64,000 nucleotides of DNA from Pseudooceanicola marinus (GTDB lineage: Bacteria; Pseudomonadota; Alphaproteobacteria; Rhodobacterales; Rhodobacteraceae), in contig NZ_JAIVMC010000006.1 in NCBI RefSeq assembly GCF_020177265.1, forward strand, positions 124,001-188,000, in the 5' to 3' direction. The translations under genes and the position numbers were made by a program. Below the pieces are notes generated by a model, which worked only from the letters and a program-made list of their open reading frames with translations, ran no database searches and was not told the DNA's origin. Positions 49,379-58,334 of the stretch are shown here, in pieces (the first letter of the stretch is position 1; each line of letters opens with the position of its first letter).

Positions 49379-50572
49379 GTGGACCTCGCGGAAAAGAACA
49401 ACGACAGCGCGGGCAAGAGCCTTGGCGCCTATCTCGCCGGGCACCTGCGCGATTACGGCCTGCTGGTCGCGCTGATCGCCATCATGCTGTTTTTCCAGGT
49501 GGTGACCGATGGCACGCTGCTGAAGCCCGTCAACATCACCAACCTGTTCCTGCAGAACAGCTATATCATCATCATGGCGCTCGGCATGCTGATCGTCATC
49601 GTAGCGGGCCATATCGACCTCTCGGTCGGCTCCGTCATGGGGTTTGTCGGCGCGCTGGCGGCGGTGATGATGGTCAACTGGGGCTGGCCGGTCTGGCTGA
49701 CCATTCCCGCCTGCCTGGTCGCCGGCGTGCTGATCGGCGCCTGGCACGGCTACTGGGTCGCCTACTGGAAGATCCCCGCCTTCATCGTCACCTTGGCCGG
49801 CATGCTGGTGTTCCGCGGCCTGTCGCTCTGGCTGCTGGAAGGACAGTCCGTGGGCCCGTTCGAGCGTAGCTTCCAGTCGCTCTCGACCGGCTTCATCCCG
49901 GATATCCTCGGTATCAACCGTCCCAATGGCACGGCGCTTCTGGCCGGGGCGCTGGCGGTGATCGGGATCGTCTGGATGGGCCTGAACCAGCGTGCCCGTA
50001 ACGCCAAGTACGGCATGGATGACGAACCGACGCTGTTCTTCGTCGTGCGCAACGTGATCGTCTGCGGGGCCCTCTTCTACGTGATGTACAAGCTGTCGGG
50101 CTTCCGCGGTCTGCCGAACGTGCTGGTCTCGATGGTGGTGCTGACGGTGGTCTATGCCTTCATCACCGAGAACACCACGCTGGGCCGCCGGATCTACGCC
50201 CTGGGCGGCAACGAGAAGGCCGCCAAGCTGTCGGGCATCAAGACCGAGAAGCTGACCTTCCTGGCCTTCGTCAACATGGGGATGCTGGCCGCGCTGGCGG
50301 GCCTGATCTTCGCCGCCCGCCTCAACACCGCCACCCCCAAGGCCGGCTTCGCGGTGGAACTGGACGTGATCGCCGCCGTCTTCATCGGCGGGGCCTCGAT
50401 GTCGGGCGGTTCCGGCAAGATCATCGGGGCCGTGATCGGTGCCTTCATCATGGGCGTGCTCAACAACGGCATGTCGATCATGGGCATCGGCATCGATTAC
50501 CAGCAGGTGATCAAGGGCCTGGTGCTGCTCGCCGCCGTGTTCTTCGACGTCTACCAGAAGAACAAGAGCTGA
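49379..50572 (+). CDS. gguB: Sugar ABC transporter permease (GguB)
   Basis: The 397-residue permease begins at a GTG at 49379 with AGGGAG eight bases upstream; an earlier GTG at 49370 has no site. It has about ten membrane segments and CUT2 permease motifs: MALGMLIVIVAGHIDLSVGS near residues 62-81, the TLAGMLVFRGLSLWLL region and the terminal GGASMSGGSGKIIGAVIGAF. The stretch GGNEKAAKLSGIKTEKLTF is the family's cytoplasmic coupling loop. A length near 400 residues, longer than RbsC-type permeases, is typical of GguB/XylH. It completes the ChvE-GguAB importer. Confidence 0.93.
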   Translation: MDLAEKNNDSAGKSLGAYLAGHLRDYGLLVALIAIMLFFQVVTDGTLLKPVNITNLFLQNSYIIIMALGMLIVIVAGHIDLSVGSVMGFVGALAAVMMVNWGWPVWLTIPACLVAGVLIGAWHGYWVAYWKIPAFIVTLAGMLVFRGLSLWLLEGQSVGPFERSFQSLSTGFIPDILGINRPNGTALLAGALAVIGIVWMGLNQRARNAKYGMDDEPTLFFVVRNVIVCGALFYVMYKLSGFRGLPNVLVSMVVLTVVYAFITENTTLGRRIYALGGNEKAAKLSGIKTEKLTFLAFVNMGMLAALAGLIFAARLNTATPKAGFAVELDVIAAVFIGGASMSGGSGKIIGAVIGAFIMGVLNNGMSIMGIGIDYQQVIKGLVLLAAVFFDVYQKNKS

Positions 50573-50645
50573 CCCTGCGGCGGGTGCGCCCCGCCCCACG
50601 CATCCAATTCGGCCGGGCGGACCGCCGCTCGCGCCACCCCCGTAG

Positions 50646-50663
50646 GGCGGGGCCTCCCCCGCC
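50646..50663 (+). terminator. Hairpin between gguB and the dehydratase gene
   Basis: GGCGGGG and CCCCGCC pair over 7 bases with a CCTC loop, followed by TTCT. It lies 73 bases after gguB and 37 before the next ATG, so it may partly separate transporter and enzyme expression. Confidence 0.45.
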
Positions 50664-50700
50664 TTCTGCCCCCGATCCAACTTTGTCAGGACCCAGTGCA

Positions 50701-52446
50701 ATGACGTTCAAACCTGCCGAATGGCCCCGCAAGCTACGGTCCCAGGAATGGTATGGCGGCAACTCGCGCGATACGATCTACCATCGTGGCTGGATGAAGA
50801 ACCAGGGCTACCCGCACGACCTGTTCGACGGCCGCCCGATCATCGGCATTATGAATACCTGGTCCGACCTGACCCCCTGCAACGGCCACCTGCGCGAACT
50901 CGCGGAAAAGGTGAAGGCCGGCATCTGGGAGGCCGGCGGTTTCCCGGTCGAGGTGCCCGTCTTCTCGGCCTCCGAAAACACCTTCCGCCCGACGGCGATG
51001 ATGTTCCGCAACCTTGCCGCCCTGTCGATCGAGGAACAGATGCGCGGCCAGCCGATCGACGGCTGCGTCCTGATGGTCGGCTGCGACAAGACCACGCCCT
51101 CGCTGCTGATGGCCGCGGCCAGCTGCGATGTGCCCTCCATCGTCGTGACCGGCGGCCCGATGCTGAACGGGTATTTCCGGGGCGAACGTGTCGGCTCCGG
51201 CACCCACCTGTGGAAGTTCTCCGAGGCGGTGAAGGCCGGCGACATGACGCAGGAGGAATTCCTGGAGGCCGAACAGGGCATGTCCCGGTCCTCGGGCACC
51301 TGCAACACCATGGGCACGGCCTCGACCATGGCGTCGATGGCCGAGGCGCTTGGCATGGCGCTGTCGGGCAATGCCGCGATCCCGGCGGTGGACAGCCGCC
51401 GCCGCGTCATGGCGCAGATGTCGGGCCGGCGCATCGTGCAGATGGTCAAGGACGACCTGAAGCCGTCGGACATCATGACCAAGCAGGCGTTTGAGAACGC
51501 CATCCGCACCAACGGCGCCATCGGCGGCTCGACCAACGCCGTGATCCACCTGCTGGCCATCGCGGGCCGCGTGCCGGGCGTCGACCTGACCCTGGACGAC
51601 TGGGACCGTTGCGGACGAGACGTGGAAACCATCGTCAACCTGATGCCCTCCGGCGACTACCTGATGGAAGAATTCTTCTACGCCGGTGGCCTGCCTGTCG
51701 TGCTCAAGCGCCTTGGCGAAGCGGGTCTGCTGCACAAGGACGCACTGACCGTTTCGGGAGAGACGATCTGGGATGAAGTCGCAGACGTTATGAACCACAA
51801 CGAGGACGTGATCCGCCCCGTGGGCCAGGGCCTGACGCCCCAGGGCGGCATCGCCGTGCTGAAGGGCAACCTGGCGCCCAATGGCGCGGTGCTGAAACCC
51901 TCCGCCGCCTCGAAGCACCTGATGCAGCACCGCGGCCGCGCCGTGGTGTTCGAGGACATCGACGACTACAAGGCCAAGATCAACGACCCCGATCTCGACA
52001 TCGACGAGACCTGCGTCATGGTCCTGAAGAACTGCGGGCCGAAGGGTTACCCCGGCATGTCCGAGGTGGGCAACATGGGCCTGCCGCCGAAGGTCCTGCA
52101 GAAGGGCATCACCGACATGGTGCGCATTTCCGACGCGCGCATGTCCGGCACCGCCTATGGCACCGTGATCCTGCACACCTCCCCCGAAGCGGCCGCCGGT
52201 GGCCCGCTGGCCGTGGTCCGCAACGGCGACATGATCGAGGTCGACGTGGCCGCGCGCCGGGTCCACCTGGACATCACGGATGAAGAGCTGACCGCCCGCC
52301 TGGCGGAGTGGACACCGGCCCATGAGAGATTTGAAAGCGGCTATGGCTGGCTGCACCAGCAGCATGTTGAGGGCGCCGACACCGGCGCCGACCTCGACTT
52401 CCTCAAGGGCTGCCGGGGCAATGCCGTCGGAAAGGATGCCCACTGA
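50701..52446 (+). CDS. araD: IlvD/Edd-family sugar-acid dehydratase (L-arabinonate/galactonate dehydratase)
   Basis: The 581-residue protein starts at the ATG at 50701; the open frame upstream is Pro/Arg-rich spacer. It has the IlvD/Edd iron-sulfur ligands: Cys in TPCNGHLRELAE, Cys in MVGCDKTTPS and Cys in SSGTCNTMGTASTM. The NGAIGGSTNAVIHLLA substrate motif is also present. Its length and N-terminus (LRSQEWYGG) match L-arabinonate dehydratases, some of which also use D-galactonate and D-fuconate. It would make the 2-keto-3-deoxy acid that feeds both downstream branches encoded here. The stop overlaps the next start (TGATG). Confidence 0.92.
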   Translation: MTFKPAEWPRKLRSQEWYGGNSRDTIYHRGWMKNQGYPHDLFDGRPIIGIMNTWSDLTPCNGHLRELAEKVKAGIWEAGGFPVEVPVFSASENTFRPTAMMFRNLAALSIEEQMRGQPIDGCVLMVGCDKTTPSLLMAAASCDVPSIVVTGGPMLNGYFRGERVGSGTHLWKFSEAVKAGDMTQEEFLEAEQGMSRSSGTCNTMGTASTMASMAEALGMALSGNAAIPAVDSRRRVMAQMSGRRIVQMVKDDLKPSDIMTKQAFENAIRTNGAIGGSTNAVIHLLAIAGRVPGVDLTLDDWDRCGRDVETIVNLMPSGDYLMEEFFYAGGLPVVLKRLGEAGLLHKDALTVSGETIWDEVADVMNHNEDVIRPVGQGLTPQGGIAVLKGNLAPNGAVLKPSAASKHLMQHRGRAVVFEDIDDYKAKINDPDLDIDETCVMVLKNCGPKGYPGMSEVGNMGLPPKVLQKGITDMVRISDARMSGTAYGTVILHTSPEAAAGGPLAVVRNGDMIEVDVAARRVHLDITDEELTARLAEWTPAHERFESGYGWLHQQHVEGADTGADLDFLKGCRGNAVGKDAH

Positions 52447-53372
52447 TGGATATCGCACTCGTCGGCATCGGCAAGATCGCCGTGGATCAACACGTCCCCT
52501 CGCTCAGCGCCTCCCCCGACTGGGAGCTGGCCGCGACCGTCTCCCGCGCGGGGACGGTCGAGGGGGTGGAGGCCTTCACCTCCTTCACCGAAATGCTGGA
52601 AACGCGGCCCGAGATCCGCGTCGTCTCCCTGTGCCTGCCGCCCGTGCCGCGGTTCGACTACGCGGCCAAGGCGCTGGCCGCTGGCCGTCACGTCATGCTG
52701 GAGAAGCCCCCAGGCGCGACGCTGGCCGAATGCAGCGCGCTGGAACAGATGGCGCGGGACAAGGGCCTGTCGATCTACGCCACCTGGCATTCGCGTGAGG
52801 CCGACAAGGTTGCCCCCGCCAAGGCCTGGCTGGCGGACAAGACGCTGAAATCGCTGCATGTCACCTGGCGCGAGGACGTACGCCGCTGGCATCCCGGCCA
52901 GGACTGGATCTTCGAGGCCGGGGGCCTCGGCGTCTTCGACCCGGGCATCAATGCCCTGTCCATCGTGACCGAGATCCTGCCCGATCCGATCCACCTGCAA
53001 TCCGCCACCCTGTCCTTCCCCGAGAACCGGCAGGCGCCAATTGCCGCCGACCTGGCCTTCCACCACCCCGGCGGCGCCCGGGTGACCTGCGACTTCGACT
53101 TCCGCCAGGAAGGCGAACAGACCTGGTCGATGGAAGCCCGCTGCGAGGAAGGCACCCTGCTGCTGACCAATGGCGGCGCCAACATGTACATCGACGGCGA
53201 GGAACAGGGCGCCCATCACGCGGGCCTCGATGGGGAATATCCCCGGCTCTACGCCAAGATGGCAGATCTGGTGCGCGCAGGTGGCATCGACATGGACCTG
53301 CGCCCGCTGCGCCATGCGGCCGATGCCTTTCTCCTTGGCCGCCGCTCGGTGGTTGAACCCTTCGAGTTCTGA
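52446..53372 (+). CDS. Gfo/Idh/MocA-family aldose 1-dehydrogenase (galactose/arabinose dehydrogenase)
   Basis: The 308-residue protein has an N-terminal Rossmann domain beginning IALVGIGKIAVDQHVPSL, which closely resembles the start of D-galactose 1-dehydrogenase (GKIAxDQHVP). The family Lys follows in MLEKPPGATLAE near residue 85. A C-terminal alpha/beta substrate domain follows. Such enzymes oxidise D-galactose, L-arabinose or D-fucose to the lactone with NAD(P). It shares one base with the dehydratase stop. With the lactonase and dehydratase it forms the common upper pathway. Confidence 0.88.
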   Translation: MDIALVGIGKIAVDQHVPSLSASPDWELAATVSRAGTVEGVEAFTSFTEMLETRPEIRVVSLCLPPVPRFDYAAKALAAGRHVMLEKPPGATLAECSALEQMARDKGLSIYATWHSREADKVAPAKAWLADKTLKSLHVTWREDVRRWHPGQDWIFEAGGLGVFDPGINALSIVTEILPDPIHLQSATLSFPENRQAPIAADLAFHHPGGARVTCDFDFRQEGEQTWSMEARCEEGTLLLTNGGANMYIDGEEQGAHHAGLDGEYPRLYAKMADLVRAGGIDMDLRPLRHAADAFLLGRRSVVEPFEF

Positions 53373-53431
53373 TCCTCGCCCTTTCTGACCCCTGCCCGTC
53401 CCTGACCCGAAATTCCTGAAAGGACCCGACA

Positions 53432-54349
53432 GTGAAAACCCCTCTGACCGGCATCCTGCCCGTTGCGCCCACGCCCTTCCTCGACGACGGGTCCCTCGAC
53501 AAAGAGGGCATGACCCGCGTCCTCGACTGCCTGATCGACCAGGGCGTCGATGCCATCTGCATCCTCGCCAACTACTCCGAACAGTTCGTGCTGTCTGACG
53601 AGGAACGCCGGGTGCTGACCCGCCTCAGCCTGCAGCATGTCGCGGGCCGCGTGCCGGTGATCGTCACCATCTCGCATTTCTCGACCCAGGTCGTCATCGA
53701 CCGCGCTCGCGAGGCCGAGGCTCTGGGCGCCTCGATGTTGATGATGATGCCGCCCTACCACGGCGTCGGCCTGGTGCCCCCGCCCGACATGATCTTCGAG
53801 CATTTCGCCAGGGTCTCCGACGCGATCTCGATCCCGATCATGATCCAGGACGCACCGCTGTCGGGGGTCACCCTGCCGGTGCCGCTGCTGGTCAAGATGG
53901 CGAAGGAGATCGAGAACGTCTCCTACTTCAAGATGGAAACCCCCTTCGCCGCCGACAAGCTGGCGGCGCTGATCGAGGCGGGCGGCGATGACATCATCGG
54001 GCCCTTCGACGGCGAGGAAGCGGTGACGCTGCTGGCCGATCTGGACGCCGGCTGTACCGGCACCATGACAAGCGGCATGTTCGCCGAGAAGATCCGCCCC
54101 ATCGTCACCCACTACCTAGCCGGCGAAAAGGACGCGGCCCTGGCGCAGTGGCAGCTTTGCCTGCCGCTCATCAATCACGAAAACCGCCAGTGCGGGCTGC
54201 GTGCCTGCAAGGTGGTCTACAAGGAAGGCGGTGTCATCAAGTCCGATCACGTTCGCCATCCGCTGAAACCCATGACCGACCGCACCCGGGCGCGCCTTCT
54301 CCAACTGGCGTCCGATCTGGACATCATGGCGCTGTCCTGGGGCAAGTAA
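53432..54349 (+). CDS. DHDPS/NAL-family protein, probable 2-keto-3-deoxy-L-arabonate dehydratase
   Basis: The 305-residue protein begins at a GTG behind GAAAGGA. It is a TIM-barrel class I aldolase-fold protein: ILPVAPTPFLDDGSLD near residues 8-23, a catalytic-type Tyr (MMMPPYHGVG), and Schiff-base Lys in SYFKMETP near residue 170. The Lys is followed by ETP-type residues seen in 2-keto-3-deoxyarabonate dehydratases rather than in DapA. It would convert 2-keto-3-deoxy-L-arabonate to alpha-ketoglutarate semialdehyde, the substrate of the next gene's product 12 bases downstream. A KDG-aldolase role is the alternative. Confidence 0.88.
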   Translation: MKTPLTGILPVAPTPFLDDGSLDKEGMTRVLDCLIDQGVDAICILANYSEQFVLSDEERRVLTRLSLQHVAGRVPVIVTISHFSTQVVIDRAREAEALGASMLMMMPPYHGVGLVPPPDMIFEHFARVSDAISIPIMIQDAPLSGVTLPVPLLVKMAKEIENVSYFKMETPFAADKLAALIEAGGDDIIGPFDGEEAVTLLADLDAGCTGTMTSGMFAEKIRPIVTHYLAGEKDAALAQWQLCLPLINHENRQCGLRACKVVYKEGGVIKSDHVRHPLKPMTDRTRARLLQLASDLDIMALSWGK

Positions 54350-54361
54350 GGGAGTACCCAA

Positions 54362-55876
54362 ATGACTTTCCACGGCAAACATCTGATCGCTGGTGAATGG
54401 ACCGGCACCGAGGCCACCTTTGCCTCGACCCCCGTCACCGGAGAGCCGATCACGGTCTCCGCAGGCAATCCCGCGCTGGTGGACAAGGCCGTGCAGGCCG
54501 CCGAAGAGGCGTTTTGGTCCTACGGCTATTCCAGCCGCGAAGAACGCGCCGCCTTCCTCAACGCCATCGCGGACGAGATCGAGGCGCGCGCCGAGACCAT
54601 CACCGCCATCGGCACCGCCGAAACCGGCCTGCCCGAAGGCCGCCTGCAGGGTGAACGGGGCCGCACCACCGGGCAGATCCGCATGTTCGCGGATCACATC
54701 CTGAAAGGCGACTACCTGGACCGCCGCCACGACGTGGCGCTGCCCGACCGCGCGCCCCTGCCCCGTCCCGACCTGCGCATGATCGAACGTCCGATCGGCC
54801 CCGTGGCCGTCTTCGGCGCCTCGAACTTCCCGCTGGCCTTCTCGACCGCCGGCGGGGACACCGCCGCGGCCCTGGCCGCCGGCTGCCCGGTCGTCGTCAA
54901 GGGCCATGAGGCCCACCCCGGCACCGCCGAGATCATCGCCGACGCCATCAAGGCCGCCGTCGAGAAGACCGGCACGCATCCCGGCGTCTTCTCGATGATC
55001 CACGGTGGCAGCCACGAGGTGGGCGGCGCCCTGGTCCAGCATCCGCTGATCAAGGCCGTCGGCTTCACCGGCTCGCTGCGCGGTGGCAAGGCGCTCTTCG
55101 ATCTCTGCGCACAGCGCCCCGAGCCGATCCCCTTCTTCGGCGAGCTGGGCTCGGTGAACCCGATGTTCGTGCTGCCAGAGGCCACCGCCGCGCGCGGCGC
55201 CGCCATCGGCGAAGCCTGGGCCGGGTCGCTGACCATGGGCGCGGGCCAGTTCTGCACCAACCCCGGCATCGCCGTGGTCGGCAAGGGCCCCGAGGGGGAC
55301 GCCTTCGTCGCCGCCGCCAAGGACGCGCTCGCCGGCACCGACGCCCAGGTCATGCTGACCGACGGCATCGCCAGCGCCTATCGCGCGGGCAAGGATCGGT
55401 TCGATGGCCGCAACGCCGTCACCCCGGTGCTGACGACCGACAGCGACGGCCGCGAAGCCACGCCGAACCTCTACGAAACCGACGCCTCGGCCTACCTGCA
55501 GGACCACGCCCTCGGCGAAGAGGTCTTCGGCCCCCTGGGCCTTGTGGTCCGCGTCGATAACCTCGACGAGATGGTGACCCTGGCGAAGGGTTTTGAGGGT
55601 CAGCTGACCGCGACGCTGCACATGGATGACGGCGACGCCGAGGCCGCCCGCGCCCTGCTGCCGGTGCTGGAACGCAAGGCCGGCCGCGTGCTGGCCAATG
55701 GCTTCCCGACCGGCGTCGAGGTCTGCGACAGCATGGTGCACGGTGGTCCCTTCCCGGCGTCGACCAACTTCGGCGCCACCTCGGTGGGTACCCTGGCGAT
55801 CCGTCGCTTCCTGCGTCCGGTCTGCTACCAGAACCTGCCCGAGGCGCTGCTGCCCGCCGACCTGCAGGGCGTCTGA
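54362..55876 (+). CDS. Aldehyde dehydrogenase, probable alpha-ketoglutarate semialdehyde dehydrogenase
   Basis: The 504-residue protein is an NADP-type aldehyde dehydrogenase. It has the starting pattern HLIAGEW, a cofactor region reading VFGASNFPLAFSTAGGDTAA near residues 150-170, the base Glu in FFGELGSVNP and the catalytic Cys in MGAGQFCTNPG near residue 298. The GASNFPLAFS variant is typical of ketoglutarate semialdehyde dehydrogenases. It follows the 2-keto-3-deoxyarabonate dehydratase gene by 12 bases and would finish the non-phosphorylated L-arabinose route, giving alpha-ketoglutarate. GGGAG precedes the ATG. Confidence 0.92.
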   Translation: MTFHGKHLIAGEWTGTEATFASTPVTGEPITVSAGNPALVDKAVQAAEEAFWSYGYSSREERAAFLNAIADEIEARAETITAIGTAETGLPEGRLQGERGRTTGQIRMFADHILKGDYLDRRHDVALPDRAPLPRPDLRMIERPIGPVAVFGASNFPLAFSTAGGDTAAALAAGCPVVVKGHEAHPGTAEIIADAIKAAVEKTGTHPGVFSMIHGGSHEVGGALVQHPLIKAVGFTGSLRGGKALFDLCAQRPEPIPFFGELGSVNPMFVLPEATAARGAAIGEAWAGSLTMGAGQFCTNPGIAVVGKGPEGDAFVAAAKDALAGTDAQVMLTDGIASAYRAGKDRFDGRNAVTPVLTTDSDGREATPNLYETDASAYLQDHALGEEVFGPLGLVVRVDNLDEMVTLAKGFEGQLTATLHMDDGDAEAARALLPVLERKAGRVLANGFPTGVEVCDSMVHGGPFPASTNFGATSVGTLAIRRFLRPVCYQNLPEALLPADLQGV

Positions 55877-55878
55877 CG

Positions 55879-56793
55879 ATGCAGGCCGCCCCAACGACCG
55901 ACTGGATTGCCGCCGATTGGGGCACCTCGAACCTGCGTCTCTGGGCCATCGGGCCCGGGGGCGCAGTGCGCGCGGAACGCAGCTCCGCCGACGGCATGGG
56001 CGGCCTGGCACCCGATCAGTTCGAGCCGGCCTTGCTGCGACTGGCCGAAGACCTTCTGCCTGCGGACCGCGTGACGCCGGTGCTGATCTGCGGCATGGCC
56101 GGGGCCAAGCAGGGCTGGATCGAGGCCCCCTATGCGCAGGTCCCTTGCCCGCCCGCCGGCGGTGGCGCGCCGGTCCTCGCGCCGACCAGGGACCCTCGGC
56201 TCTCGGTGCGCATCCTGCCGGGTTTGAGCCAGTCCGATCCCGCCGACGTGATGCGCGGCGAAGAGACCCAGATCGCCGGTTTCCTCGCCGATGAACCCGA
56301 ATTCGATGGCACCCTCTGCCTGCCCGGCACCCATACCAAGTGGGTCCGCGTGGCGGGCGGCCAGGTGCTGTCCTTCCGCACCGCCATGACGGGCGAGATT
56401 TTCGCCCTCATCGGCCAGCATTCCGTCCTGCGCCATTCCCTTTCGACCGATGGCGAGGCCGACGAGGTGGCTTTCGACGCCGCGCTCGCCACCGGTTTCG
56501 CCGCCCCCGCCGCCCTGGGGATGGAGCTGTTCTCGATCCGCCCCGCCTCCTTGCTGGAAGGGCTTGCGCCCGCCGCGGCCACGGGGCGGCTCTCGGGGCT
56601 GCTGATCGGGACCGAACTGGCAGGGGCGCAGGACTTCTGGCAGAATCGCGACGTGGTGGTCGTGGGTTCACCCCGGCTGACCCACCGCTACATTTCGGCA
56701 ATGGAGCGGCTGGGCGGCACCGCCCGCGCGGCGCAAAACCCTGAGCTGGCCCTGAGCGGTCTCAAGGCCGCCCACCTGCTGCTGCAGGGCTGA
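55879..56793 (+). CDS. dgoK: 2-dehydro-3-deoxygalactonokinase (DgoK)
   Basis: The 304-residue protein begins with IAADWGTSNLRLWAIG near residues 9-24, the DgoK signature in place of a typical sugar kinase start. It continues with CLPGTHTKWVRV and a TGEIFALIGQHSVL motif near residues 170-185. These are typical of DgoK, which phosphorylates 2-keto-3-deoxy-D-galactonate with ATP. The start lies 2 bases after the semialdehyde dehydrogenase stop, so translation is likely coupled. It belongs to the D-galactose branch and feeds the aldolase encoded next. Confidence 0.93.
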   Translation: MQAAPTTDWIAADWGTSNLRLWAIGPGGAVRAERSSADGMGGLAPDQFEPALLRLAEDLLPADRVTPVLICGMAGAKQGWIEAPYAQVPCPPAGGGAPVLAPTRDPRLSVRILPGLSQSDPADVMRGEETQIAGFLADEPEFDGTLCLPGTHTKWVRVAGGQVLSFRTAMTGEIFALIGQHSVLRHSLSTDGEADEVAFDAALATGFAAPAALGMELFSIRPASLLEGLAPAAATGRLSGLLIGTELAGAQDFWQNRDVVVVGSPRLTHRYISAMERLGGTARAAQNPELALSGLKAAHLLLQG

Positions 56794-56813
56794 GGAAGGC
56801 CGCCCCGGCCGAC

Positions 56814-56869
56814 GAAGACGGCGCCCAGGTGCCAAGGGCCCGAAGAAGATGGCGCCGAGGCGCCAAGGG
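56814..56869. repeat. Tandem duplication of about 25 bases between dgoK and dgoA
   Basis: Two copies at 56814-56838 and 56845-56869 match at 22 of 25 positions, with a 31-base period. Both have the form GAAGA-GGCGCC-AGG-GCCAAGGG. The second ends just before the dgoA ribosome site (AAGGAGAGG). Confidence 0.7.
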
Positions 56870-56880
56870 AAGGAGAGGCC

Positions 56881-57489
56881 ATGCGCCGCAACATCATCGC
56901 CATTCTGCGTGGCATCACGCCCGCCGACGCCCTGCCCGTGGCCGAGGTCCTGATCGGCGCCGGCATCAACGCGATCGAGGTGCCGCTGAACTCGCCCGAG
57001 CCACTGGTCTCCATCGCCCGCATGGCCGACGCCTTCGGCAGCGAGGCGCTGATCGGCGCGGGCACCGTCCTGACCCCCGAGGACGTGGCCGACGTCGCCG
57101 GGGCCGGTGGCAAACTGATTGTGTCGCCCGACGCCAATCCAGAGGTCATCGCGGCGACCAAGGCCCGTGACCTGCAAAGCTGGCCCGGCGTGATGACACC
57201 GACCGAATGTTTCGCCGCCCTGCGCGCCGGGGCCGACGGGCTGAAACTGTTCCCCGGTTCGCTGATCGGCCCGGCGGGCCTGAAGGCCATGCGCGCCGTC
57301 ATCCCCGCCGAGGTGCCCGTCTACGCCGTCGGCGGCGCGGGTCCTGAGAACTTCGCCGAATGGGCCGCGGCAGGCGCCAGCGGCTTCGGCATCGGCACGG
57401 CGCTTTACAGCCCCGGTGACGACGCCGCCACGGTCGCCGCCCGCGCCACCGCCATGGTGTCCCGCTACGACGACGTCTTTTCCGCATGA
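56881..57489 (+). CDS. dgoA: 2-dehydro-3-deoxy-6-phosphogalactonate aldolase (DgoA)
   Basis: The 202-residue protein is a KDPG/KDPGal-type class I aldolase. It has [17 protein letters not shown] at the start, catalytic Glu in [11 protein letters not shown] near residue 38, the [11 protein letters not shown] loop and Schiff-base Lys in [11 protein letters not shown] near residue 125. The NSP after IEVPL fits KDPGal rather than KDPG aldolase. It splits 2-keto-3-deoxy-6-phosphogalactonate into pyruvate and glyceraldehyde 3-phosphate. A strong AAGGAGAGG site precedes the ATG. The stop overlaps the lactonase start (ATGA). Confidence 0.93.
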   Translation: MRRNIIAILRGITPADALPVAEVLIGAGINAIEVPLNSPEPLVSIARMADAFGSEALIGAGTVLTPEDVADVAGAGGKLIVSPDANPEVIAATKARDLQSWPGVMTPTECFAALRAGADGLKLFPGSLIGPAGLKAMRAVIPAEVPVYAVGGAGPENFAEWAAAGASGFGIGTALYSPGDDAATVAARATAMVSRYDDVFSA

Positions 57490-58334
57490 GCGCGAGCATC
57501 TTCGACTCCCGTCGCTGCGAGTTGGGCGAAGGCCCGCTCTGGCATCCGCTGCGCGGCCAGCTCTTCTGGTTCGACATCATGGGCCGCAAGCTGCTGTCCC
57601 GGCAGGGCGAGACTCCGCTGGAATGGCGCTTCGACGACTACCACTCCGCCGCTGGCTGGGTGGATCAGGATACGCTGCTGCTGGCCTCGGAAACCGCCCT
57701 CTGGCGCTTCGACATCGAGGCCGGCACCCGCGACAAGCTGGTCGACCTGGAGGGCGGCAACCCGGCGACCCGCTCCAACGACGGTCGCGCCGATCCGCAG
57801 GGCGGGTTCTGGATCGGCACCATGGGCAAGTCCGCCGAACCCGGCGCCGGCGCGATCTATCGCTATGCCGGCGGCGAAATCCGCCCGCTCTGGACCGGGA
57901 TCACCATTCCCAACGCGATCTGCTTCGCCCCCGACGGCCGAACCGCCTATTTCGCCGACACCCCGACCCAGAAGATCCTCCGCGTGCCGCTGGATGCGAG
58001 AGGCTGGCCCGCGGCCACGCCCGAGGTCTTCGTCGATCTCGCGCCCGAAGGGCTCTTTCCCGACGGGGCCGTTGTGGATGCCGAAGGCGGGTTGTGGAAC
58101 GCCCAGTGGGGCGCCGCCCGCGTGGCCCGCTATGCACCCGACGGGCGTTTCGACCGAGCGATCGAGGTGGGTGGGTTGCACAGCTCCTGCCCGGCCTTCG
58201 GTGGACCGGAGCTGACCACGCTCTACGTGACCACGGCGCTTGAGGCGCTGGAGGCGCCCGACGCGGCCCAGGGCAAGCTTTACCAGGCGCCCACCGGGAT
58301 CGCCGGCCAGCGCGAACACCAGGTGGTGCTGTAA
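57486..58334 (+). CDS. SMP-30/gluconolactonase-family sugar lactonase
   Basis: The 282-residue protein is a six-bladed beta-propeller of the SMP-30 family. Metal-ligand motifs are present: Glu in [11 protein letters not shown] near residue 14, Asn/Asp in [19 protein letters not shown] near residues 97-115, [11 protein letters not shown] near 140, and Asp in [18 protein letters not shown] near 195. It opens the lactone made by the sugar dehydrogenase to the sugar acid used by the dehydratase. The gene overlaps dgoA by 4 bases and the mutarotase gene by 1 base. Substrate could be L-arabinonolactone, D-galactonolactone or both. Confidence 0.92.
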   Translation: MSASIFDSRRCELGEGPLWHPLRGQLFWFDIMGRKLLSRQGETPLEWRFDDYHSAAGWVDQDTLLLASETALWRFDIEAGTRDKLVDLEGGNPATRSNDGRADPQGGFWIGTMGKSAEPGAGAIYRYAGGEIRPLWTGITIPNAICFAPDGRTAYFADTPTQKILRVPLDARGWPAATPEVFVDLAPEGLFPDGAVVDAEGGLWNAQWGAARVARYAPDGRFDRAIEVGGLHSSCPAFGGPELTTLYVTTALEALEAPDAAQGKLYQAPTGIAGQREHQVVL

